Positions 1-5,100 of a DNA stretch of 5,100 bases are shown in pieces. Each line of letters opens with the position of its first letter. Within the stretch, counting starts at the first letter, position 1. This DNA is from Desulfobacterales bacterium (lineage in GTDB: Bacteria; Desulfobacterota; Desulfobacteria; Desulfobacterales; DAOWNP01), in assembly GCA_030149595.1 (NCBI GenBank), contig JASFBI010000187.1, positions 1-5,100 on the forward strand. The letters are read 5' to 3'. A model generated the notes under the pieces. That model was not told the DNA's origin. It worked only from the letters and a program-made list of their open reading frames with translations, and ran no database searches. The position numbers and the translations under genes were made by a program.

Positions 1-1
1 A

Positions 2-2002
2 TTGGGATTTGGAGCAGACAAAAAAGATTTTCCTTTAGATATTCCTTTGTCTGAAATTGAGCAGAAGCTTGCAACACCTAATTCTAAAAGGATATTTTAT
101 CTGCGGACAGCTTTTTTAAAAGGGATGGGTATTGAAGAAATATATGAATTTACAAAAATAGATCCCTGGTTTTTATATCAGCTGCAAAGTATTATACTTT
201 TTGAAAAAGAGATTATAAAGAGTGCCCAAAAACCTTTGGGCAAAGAGCTTATGCAAAAAGCCAAGAGCTATGGTTTTTCTGATTATCAGCTTGCGTATTT
301 AACAGATTCTTCTGAAGATCGCATCAGATCACATAGAGTTGATCTTGGAGTTTGTCCTGTCTATAAGCTGGTTGATACATGTGCTGCAGAGTTTGAGGCT
401 GCTACTCCATACTATTATTCCACATATGAAATTGAAAACGAGGCCAGGGTATCAGATAAAAAAAAGGTAATGATACTTGGTGGAGGTCCAAACCGTATAG
501 GTCAGGGAATAGAGTTTGATTACTGTTGTGTGCATGCGTCTTTTGCACTTAAAGATGCTGGAATAGAGAGTATAATGGTAAACAGTAATCCTGAAACGGT
601 AAGTACAGATTATGATACATCGGATAAATTATATTTTGAGCCTTTAACTAAAGAGGATGTGTTAAATATAATTGATATGGAAAAACCCATGGGTGTGATT
701 GTTCAGTTTGGAGGTCAAACCCCTCTTAATCTGGCGGCTTCTCTTACAGCAGCAGGCGTTCCTATTTTAGGAACCCAGTCAGAAAGCATTGATATGGCAG
801 AAGATCGTGAGCTTTTTAAAAGGATGCTCAATAAACTTGGCCTTGTTCAACCTGCAAATGGTACAGCACAGACTGTTGATTTTGCTGTGGATGTTGCATC
901 TTTTATTGGTTATCCTGTAATAGTTCGTCCTTCTTATGTGCTTGGCGGCAGAGCAATGAAGATTGTGTCTAATGAAAAAGATCTTAGAAATTTTGCAAAA
1001 ATTGCTTTTGATGAATCTTTTGGCCATCCTGTTCTTATAGATAAGTTTCTGGAAGAAGCAGTAGAGCTTGATGTTGATGCGATCTCAGATGGAACAAAAA
1101 CAGTTATTGCCGGAATAATGGAGCATGTTGAGGCAGCTGGTGTTCATTCTGGTGATTCGGCCTGTATTCTTCCTCCGGTAAATATTAAAGACTCAATACT
1201 TAAGAAGATATCAGATGCGACTAAAGCAATGGCTCTGGAGTTAAAAGTAATTGGTTTAATGAATGTTCAGTATGCGGTAAAAGATGGCAGGCTTTTTGTT
1301 CTGGAGGTTAATCCACGGGCATCAAGAACTGTACCTTTTGTAAGTAAAGCTATTGGAGTTCCTCTGGCCAAAATAGCAACAAGGGTTATGCTGGGAGAAA
1401 CACTTGAAATGCTGGGTTTTGATAAAGAGGTAATACCGTCCCATTATTCGGTTAAAGAGGCTGTTTTACCTTTTAATAAATTCCCCGGAGTTGACACCCT
1501 TTTAGGGCCTGAGATGAAATCAACAGGTGAAGTTATGGGGGTAGATAAAGATTTTGGTTCTGCCATGGCAAAGGCTATGATAGGGGCAGGGCAGGATTTG
1601 CCTGTTTGTGGTACAGTGTTTATAAGTGTCAAGGACTCTGACAAAGAGTCTGTTGTTGATATTGCCAGATCTTATATAGACTTAGGCTTTTCTATTATGA
1701 CAACCAGAGGAACACATGAGTTTTTAAAAAAACATAATATACCAAACAGGATGGTTAACAAGGTTTCTGTGGGGCGTCCCCATGTGGTTGATGCTATAAA
1801 AAACAGCGATATAAAGATAATTGTAAATACAGGGGTAGCAGATGAAACAATGCGTGACGGATACAAAATAAGACGTGCAGCATTGAAATTTTCTATTCCA
1901 TATGCTACAACCATTGCTGGTGGCAGGGTTATGTTAAAGGGAATAATGGCTTTAAAGAAAAATGCATTTTCAGTTGTGCCAATTCAGGAGTATCATAAAT
2001 AA
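2..2002 (+). CDS. carB: Carbamoyl-phosphate synthase large subunit, 5'-truncated by window edge
   Basis: CarB uses two ATP, bicarbonate and ammonia channelled from the CarA glutaminase subunit to make carbamoyl phosphate for pyrimidine and arginine synthesis in the cytoplasm. The 666 residues seen align without net gaps to about residues 407-1073 of E. coli CarB (offset about 406). The N-terminal carboxyphosphate domain is therefore outside the window, and the leading TTG is an internal codon, not the start. Visible in order are the oligomerization domain (about 1-147), the second ATP-grasp domain (about 148-530, with GGGPNRIGQGIEFDY, NPETVSTDYDTSD, FGGQTPLNLA, RPSYVLGGRAM and EVNPRASRTVPFVSKA) and the MGS-like allosteric domain (about 531-666). 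Residues matching the E. coli ornithine ligands E783, E892 and Y1040 are kept (E377, E486, Y634). Most UMP/IMP-site residues are kept too (K548, T568, T571, K587, N609), but the T1017 position is Gly611. The gene ends in TAA two bases before purF. No frameshift is seen. Confidence 0.97.
   Translation: MGFGADKKDFPLDIPLSEIEQKLATPNSKRIFYLRTAFLKGMGIEEIYEFTKIDPWFLYQLQSIILFEKEIIKSAQKPLGKELMQKAKSYGFSDYQLAYLTDSSEDRIRSHRVDLGVCPVYKLVDTCAAEFEAATPYYYSTYEIENEARVSDKKKVMILGGGPNRIGQGIEFDYCCVHASFALKDAGIESIMVNSNPETVSTDYDTSDKLYFEPLTKEDVLNIIDMEKPMGVIVQFGGQTPLNLAASLTAAGVPILGTQSESIDMAEDRELFKRMLNKLGLVQPANGTAQTVDFAVDVASFIGYPVIVRPSYVLGGRAMKIVSNEKDLRNFAKIAFDESFGHPVLIDKFLEEAVELDVDAISDGTKTVIAGIMEHVEAAGVHSGDSACILPPVNIKDSILKKISDATKAMALELKVIGLMNVQYAVKDGRLFVLEVNPRASRTVPFVSKAIGVPLAKIATRVMLGETLEMLGFDKEVIPSHYSVKEAVLPFNKFPGVDTLLGPEMKSTGEVMGVDKDFGSAMAKAMIGAGQDLPVCGTVFISVKDSDKESVVDIARSYIDLGFSIMTTRGTHEFLKKHNIPNRMVNKVSVGRPHVVDAIKNSDIKIIVNTGVADETMRDGYKIRRAALKFSIPYATTIAGGRVMLKGIMALKKNAFSVVPIQEYHK
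1986..1990 (+). promoter_or_regulatory. Candidate ribosome binding site of purF inside the end of carB
   Basis: AGGAG lies within the last carB codons, 14 bases before the purF ATG at 2005. The motif is good but the spacing is longer than the usual 5-9 bases. Because the carB stop is only two bases before the purF start, purF is probably translated at least partly by coupling to carB. No closer Shine-Dalgarno motif is visible. Confidence 0.45.
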
Positions 2003-2004
2003 AA

Positions 2005-3426
2005 ATGAATTATATTGAAGAAAAACCAAGGGAAGCATGCGGGATTTTTGCAATTTATGAACATCCTGAAGCTGCAAAACTGACTTATTTCGGTATATAT
2101 GCCCTTCAGCATCGTGGACAGGAAAGTGCAGGTATATCTATAGCTCGTAATAACACTATTGTCTCTCACAAGGGGATGGGGCTTGTGCATGATGTTTTTC
2201 AGATGAATGATTTGGAAAAAATAGGTGGAGGTAGTGCTGTTGGTCATGTAAGGTATTCAACTACAGGCAACTCAAATATAGTCAATGCGCAGCCGTTTGT
2301 GGTGCATTACAGGGGAAAAGCTTATGGTATTGCCCATAACGGTAATCTTGTAAATGCACATAAATTAAAAAACAGTCTGGAAGAAAAAGGCTCTATATTT
2401 CAAACTACCATGGATAGTGAGATCTTTCTTCATCTTCTTATAGCTAATCTGAAGTACGGGTTTGAAGAGGGTCTTGTAAAAGCGGTATCTATGCTTAGGG
2501 GAGCTTATTCATTTGCTCTTTTAACCAGCAGAGGTGAAGTTGTTGGTATAAAAGATCCAAATGGCTTCAGGCCTCTTTGTCTCGGTAAACTGGGAAAACA
2601 CTATATTCTTGCTTCTGAAACTTGTGCGCTGGATCTTGTGCAGGCAGAATTTGTCAGGGAACTTGATCCAGGAGAGATTGTAATAATCAGTGAAGATGGA
2701 GTAAGAAGCATAAAATCCAAACAGGAGTGTAAAAGAACTTTTTGTATATTTGAATATATCTATTTTGCCAGACCAGACAGCACATTTTTTGGGAAAAATG
2801 TTTATCAGACCAGAAAAGAGCATGGAAAACGGTTAGCTATTGAAGCTCCTGTTGAAGCAGATCTGGTAATGCCATTTCCTGATTCAGGAAATTATGCAGC
2901 TATCGGTTATTCTGAAGAGGCAAAAATCCCTTTTGAAATGGCTATGATAAGAAATCATTATGTGGGACGGACATTTATTCAGCCAACTCAGAGTATGCGT
3001 GACTTTGGAGTAAGAATTAAGCTTAACCCTGTAAAAGAGATTTTGGAAGGCAAGGATATTATTATTATTGAAGATTCAATCATCAGGGGAACAACAATAA
3101 AAACAAGGGTAAAGGCATTAAAAGAGCTTGGAGTTAATAAAGTTCATCTTAGAGTAAGCGGGCCGGCTCATAGATATCCATGTCATTATGGGATAGATTT
3201 TTCAACAAAAGGGGAGTTGATTGCAGCAAAGAAATCTGTTAAAGAATTAGAAGTGTATCTTGGATTGGATTCATTGCATTATTTAAGTATTGAAGGACTT
3301 CTTGAATCAACAGGAGTGGAAAATCCGGAAGAAAATTTTTGTAAAGCCTGTTTTGACGGATGCTATCCTGTAAATTTTGATGAAAGTATATCCAAAGATT
3401 GCCTTGAAAGGAGGCATTGTGATTGA
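2005..3426 (+). CDS. purF: Amidophosphoribosyltransferase (glutamine PRPP amidotransferase), propeptide and Fe-S type
   Basis: PurF catalyses the first committed step of purine synthesis, PRPP + glutamine + water to 5-phosphoribosylamine + glutamate + PPi. The 473 residues are close to the B. subtilis length. An N-terminal Ntn-hydrolase glutaminase domain (about 12-240) has the nucleophile Cys12 in EACGIF. It is preceded by 11 residues that match the cleaved propeptide of the B. subtilis-type enzyme. Other glutaminase marks are LQHRGQES, GHVRYSTTG, AHNGNLVN and TTMDSE. The phosphoribosyltransferase domain (about 250-430) has EYIYFARPDS and the PRPP loop IIIIEDSIIRGTT (about 352-364), where the first acidic residue is Glu rather than the usual Asp. 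Cys247, Cys393, Cys446 and Cys449 match the four ligands of the [4Fe-4S] cluster, which in B. subtilis is linked to oxygen-sensitive stability. The ATG is two bases after carB and places Cys12 correctly. The 3' end overlaps the next gene by eight bases. Confidence 0.97.
   Translation: MNYIEEKPREACGIFAIYEHPEAAKLTYFGIYALQHRGQESAGISIARNNTIVSHKGMGLVHDVFQMNDLEKIGGGSAVGHVRYSTTGNSNIVNAQPFVVHYRGKAYGIAHNGNLVNAHKLKNSLEEKGSIFQTTMDSEIFLHLLIANLKYGFEEGLVKAVSMLRGAYSFALLTSRGEVVGIKDPNGFRPLCLGKLGKHYILASETCALDLVQAEFVRELDPGEIVIISEDGVRSIKSKQECKRTFCIFEYIYFARPDSTFFGKNVYQTRKEHGKRLAIEAPVEADLVMPFPDSGNYAAIGYSEEAKIPFEMAMIRNHYVGRTFIQPTQSMRDFGVRIKLNPVKEILEGKDIIIIEDSIIRGTTIKTRVKALKELGVNKVHLRVSGPAHRYPCHYGIDFSTKGELIAAKKSVKELEVYLGLDSLHYLSIEGLLESTGVENPEENFCKACFDGCYPVNFDESISKDCLERRHCD
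3407..3414 (+). promoter_or_regulatory. Strong ribosome binding site for the cNMP-binding protein, inside purF
   Basis: AAAGGAGG is a near-perfect Shine-Dalgarno sequence encoded within the last codons of purF. It is four bases before an in-frame GTG at 3419. The in-frame TTG/ATG codons at 3377 and 3380 have no Shine-Dalgarno motif upstream, so this site decides the start in favour of GTG 3419. The four-base spacing is slightly short. Confidence 0.75.
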
Positions 3427-3958
3427 GTCAAAGTACTTGAAGGATAATATTCAAAACATCCAGAGACTTATGAAAATTCCTGCTCTGCAGCATTTTGAAA
3501 CCAGGAATCTGGGCAGGCTTCTTAAACTTAGCAAGATAAGAGAGTATGAAAAGGGTGAAGTTATAATAAAAGAGGGTGATCTTGATCCATGGCTCTATTT
3601 TCTTATTTCAGGTAAAATACGCATAAAAAAAGAGGGTGTTGAGTTAGGAACCATAAATACTGTGGGTGAAATTTTTGGTGAAATGAGAATAATTGACAGC
3701 GGAAGCCGTTCTGCTTCGGTTTATGCAGAAAACAAAACAGTTTGTCTTGCTGTTGATACATCCAAACAAAAAAATGATTTATCCTCTGGCAAAAGGGATG
3801 AGAAACTTGATTTTTTACTTCTGCTTTACCGGATTTTTGCCGAATATCTGGCAACGCGTCTTCGTTTGGCAAATGAGGATCTAATAAGGACAAAACAGGA
3901 AATTGAAAAATTGACTTCAGATAAAATGAAAATTATTACCAAGGTTATAGAAAAATAA
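3419..3958 (+). CDS. Single-domain cyclic-nucleotide-binding (Crp-like sensor) protein without HTH
   Basis: The protein is 179 residues from the GTG start, chosen because AAAGGAGG lies four bases upstream; longer forms from 3377 or 3380 lack a ribosome binding site. After a helical N-terminus (1-35), residues about 36-115 form a cNMP-binding beta-roll. It has EKGEVIIKEGD, LYFLISGKIRI and a phosphate-binding-cassette-like segment, GEIFGEM followed by SRSASV. Glu88 and Arg97 correspond to the conserved acidic residue and the phosphate-contacting arginine of Crp-type domains. The rest (about 128-179) is helical and charged, including YRIFAEYLATRLRLA and a possible short coiled coil at about 150-178. 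No winged helix-turn-helix, kinase or channel domain is present, so a direct DNA-binding role is unlikely. GTGATTGA overlaps the purF stop, indicating translational coupling. The ligand (cAMP, cGMP or other) and the target are unknown. The domain call is secure; the role is not. Confidence 0.88.
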   Translation: MIESKYLKDNIQNIQRLMKIPALQHFETRNLGRLLKLSKIREYEKGEVIIKEGDLDPWLYFLISGKIRIKKEGVELGTINTVGEIFGEMRIIDSGSRSASVYAENKTVCLAVDTSKQKNDLSSGKRDEKLDFLLLLYRIFAEYLATRLRLANEDLIRTKQEIEKLTSDKMKIITKVIEK

Positions 3959-3965
3959 GTTTTTT

Positions 3966-4067
3966 ATGAAAGAGATAGCTTTCGTAACAACCTGTCGGGT
4001 ACTATTTAGAATTTTTTTGTGTGCAAATGCTTTGAGTTTCTTGGAGGCATATACTGATTATTTATGA
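3966..4067 (+). CDS. Possible 33-residue small ORF coupled to the radical SAM gene
   Basis: An ATG at 3966, seven bases after the cNMP-binding gene stop, opens 33 codons. They end in TGA at 4065-4067, overlapping the radical SAM ATG as ATGA, the classic coupling arrangement. The peptide begins MKEIAFVTTCRVLFRIF and ends LEAYTDYL. It has Cys10 and Cys19 in a hydrophobic, possibly amphipathic or membrane-associating stretch (about 4-26) and an acidic, Tyr-containing tail. It fills nearly all of the otherwise unexplained 105-base gap. Against it, there is no Shine-Dalgarno motif before the ATG, and an open frame of this length has a chance probability of very roughly one in ten in AT-rich DNA. 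I do not recognise the peptide. It could be a substrate of the neighbouring enzyme, a translated leader that delivers ribosomes to the next start, or chance. Confidence 0.33.
   Translation: MKEIAFVTTCRVLFRIFLCANALSFLEAYTDYL
4043..4047 (+). promoter_or_regulatory. Displaced Shine-Dalgarno motif before the radical SAM gene
   Basis: GGAGG lies 16 bases before the ATG at 4064, too far for efficient standard initiation. The radical SAM frame has a TGA at 4055-4057, so no longer in-frame start exists that could use the motif better. The start at 4064 therefore depends either on this distant motif or on coupling to an upstream reading frame. Confidence 0.35.
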
Positions 4068-5059
4068 AAAAAACAGTTTCCTTTTCTAAAAACTCCATAA
4101 ATGTTTTTTTTCACATCCTTACCAAATGTAATTTAAAATGCATGCATTGTTATATCAATCCGAAACAGCACGGTAAAAATACTCTTCCCATTGAAACAAT
4201 ATTGTCATGGCTTACTGCTTTTTACGATAAAAGAAAAAAAACAAATGTAATATTTTTAGGAGGAGAGCCAACATTACACAAAGATCTGCCCGTTGCAATT
4301 AAGAAAGCGAAAGAGATGGGATACAGCTCAATTACTGTAGATACCAATGGCTATCTTTTTAATGATATTTTAAGTAAAATAACAAATGAAGATTTAGACT
4401 TTTTAAGTTTCAGCTTAGATGGAGCTACAAAAGAAATAAATGATAAAATCCGAGGTGCAGGGAGCTATGATACTTGTATAACAGGGATAGAGAAAGCTGT
4501 TTCTCTGGGATTTCAAACCAGTCTTATTTATACAGTAAACAGTGAAAATATAGATGAATTTCATTTAATGGTCTCTCTTTTAAAAAGACTTAAGATAGAC
4601 CGGTTTTTTATACAGATAATAGGTATAAGGGGTAAATCAGCCGATACTAATAGTTCTAGATTACAGATTAGTGTTGAAAAGTGGCAAAGTATTGTGCCTT
4701 CTGTAGCAAATAAAATAGCTGATCTTGGGATAACAGTGACTTATCCCAAGGTTTTTTTAAAACCTGATGAGGTTTTTGAGTGTGCAGGGAATGTTGCAGA
4801 AAACTATTTTGTCTTTCCCAATGGCAGGGTTTACAGATGTCCTTTGTGTGAAGATTTTCCTGTTCATGGACAGGTTTTTGATCAAGATTGTCTTACTAAA
4901 ACCCCAAAGCTTAATGAAACAGATTTTTTTAAGTTAAATATTCCCGAAGGGTGTGTAATGAATCGGCTTATCCAGCCTGGTAATATCTCCTATGATGATG
5001 ATGGAAGACCAGCATACAAAATAGCCTGCTGCATGTTAAAAGAAGAGATAAAAAAATAG
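4064..5059 (+). CDS. Radical SAM protein with SPASM/twitch-like cysteine-rich C-terminus
   Basis: The protein has 331 residues. Cys22, Cys26 and Cys29 in KCNLKCMHCY form the CxxxCxxC site for the [4Fe-4S] cluster that cleaves S-adenosylmethionine. GGEPTLH (66-72), DTNGY (93-97) and SFSLDGATKE (115-124) are the usual SAM-binding and barrel motifs. The C-terminal third has Cys240, Cys259, Cys262, Cys276, Cys297, Cys322 and Cys323. The segment VFPNGRVYRCPLC (about 250-262) resembles the SPASM/twitch auxiliary-cluster pattern, so one or two extra Fe-S clusters are likely. Families with this build include peptide (RiPP) maturases, anaerobic sulfatase-maturing enzymes, PqqE-like and heme-pathway enzymes; I cannot assign one. 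Only 21 residues precede the first cysteine, so there is no fused PqqD-like peptide-recognition domain. ATG 4064 is the first possible start after the in-frame TGA at 4055. The gene ends with TAG followed in frame by TAA TAA. Family assignment is secure; substrate unknown. Confidence 0.9.
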   Translation: MKKTVSFSKNSINVFFHILTKCNLKCMHCYINPKQHGKNTLPIETILSWLTAFYDKRKKTNVIFLGGEPTLHKDLPVAIKKAKEMGYSSITVDTNGYLFNDILSKITNEDLDFLSFSLDGATKEINDKIRGAGSYDTCITGIEKAVSLGFQTSLIYTVNSENIDEFHLMVSLLKRLKIDRFFIQIIGIRGKSADTNSSRLQISVEKWQSIVPSVANKIADLGITVTYPKVFLKPDEVFECAGNVAENYFVFPNGRVYRCPLCEDFPVHGQVFDQDCLTKTPKLNETDFFKLNIPEGCVMNRLIQPGNISYDDDGRPAYKIACCMLKEEIKK

Positions 5060-5073
5060 TAATAATATTTTAT

Positions 5074-5100
5074 ATGAAACTCCGTCCAACAGACCGTAAT
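5074..5100 (+). CDS. Possible start of a further gene, cut by the right window edge
   Basis: An ATG 14 bases after the radical SAM stop opens a frame that stays open for all nine codons to the window end (MKLRPTDRN). The tight spacing and same strand fit the operon-like pattern. No Shine-Dalgarno motif is visible in the AT-rich gap, and nine codons are too few to identify a protein. Confidence 0.3.

Noticed and set aside
779..1027. Minus-strand open frame inside carB (and similar ones at 1444-1644, 1672-1914, 1993-2247, 2521-2823 and 3603-3893)
   Set aside because: These lie antisense to well-conserved coding sequence, show no recognisable domains and have no supporting context; they are shadows of the real genes.
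3693..3884. 63-codon plus-strand frame inside the cNMP-binding gene
   Set aside because: It overlaps the conserved binding cassette in another frame, and its translation looks like a frame-shifted artefact.
3959..3965. T-run after the cNMP-binding gene as an intrinsic terminator
   Set aside because: No GC-rich stem precedes it; only a trivial A/T pairing is possible, so read-through into the radical SAM gene is expected.
3966..3985. Short hairpin, ATGAAAG pairing with CTTTCGT around a six-base loop, just after the cNMP-binding gene
   Set aside because: Seven AT-rich pairs including one G-U, with no T-run after it on either strand, so it is not a terminator. It does cover the small ORF start, but the stem is too weak to call a regulatory element.
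4050..4055. TATACT as the -10 box of a promoter for the radical SAM gene
   Set aside because: No credible -35 hexamer lies 16-18 bases upstream (the 17-base position reads ATGCTT) and there is no extended -10. In AT-rich DNA such hexamers are common, so I keep it only as part of a finding.
4859..4874. CCTGT...ACAGG inverted repeat
   Set aside because: A five-base stem within the radical SAM coding sequence, expected by chance, with no sign of an operator role.
1..5100. CRISPR arrays, tRNA/rRNA genes, insertion sequences or attachment sites
   Set aside because: No spaced direct repeats, tRNA-like cloverleaf segments, transposase coding or terminal inverted repeats were seen on reading; nearly all bases are accounted for by coding sequence.

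Overview
This is an AT-rich (mid-to-upper 30s % GC, judged by eye), gene-dense bacterial segment. Every supported gene lies on the + strand, with gaps or overlaps of a few bases, so it reads as one co-directional operon-like cluster. The protein sequences suggest an anaerobic or Fe-S-rich bacterium. PurF is the Fe-S/propeptide (Bacillus subtilis-like) type, a radical SAM enzyme with many cysteines is present, and the small stand-alone cyclic-nucleotide-binding protein resembles proteins I associate with sulfate-reducing and related Desulfobacterota (Deltaproteobacteria). That taxonomic placement is an inference and not secure.

Layout: (1) 1-2002 is the 3' two-thirds of carB, the large subunit of carbamoyl-phosphate synthetase, cut by the left window edge. 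It carries the oligomerization domain, the second ATP-grasp (carbamoyl-phosphate) domain and the allosteric MGS domain. (2) 2005-3426 is a complete purF, two bases after the carB stop. (3) 3419-3958 is a 179-residue single-domain cNMP-binding protein. Its strong ribosome binding site lies inside the end of purF and its GTG start overlaps the purF stop. (4) 3959-4063 has no obvious annotated gene, but it contains an unlisted 33-codon ORF (3966-4067) whose TGA overlaps the next start as ATGA. (5) 4064-5059 is a complete radical SAM protein with a cysteine-rich SPASM/twitch-like C-terminus. (6) 5060-5100 is a short tail with a tandem triple stop and possibly the first nine codons of another gene.

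How it fits together: CarB and PurF both consume glutamine-derived nitrogen and feed pyrimidine/arginine and purine synthesis, so joint expression makes physiological sense. The cNMP-binding protein is translationally tied to purF and has no visible DNA-binding domain, so it is more likely a ligand sensor or protein partner than a classical transcription factor. The radical SAM gene, preceded by a possible coupled micro-ORF, is the least explained part of the window. It could be a peptide- or protein-modifying enzyme. The clearest lead for something undescribed is the pairing of the 33-residue ORF with the radical SAM enzyme, but the sequence alone does not establish it.
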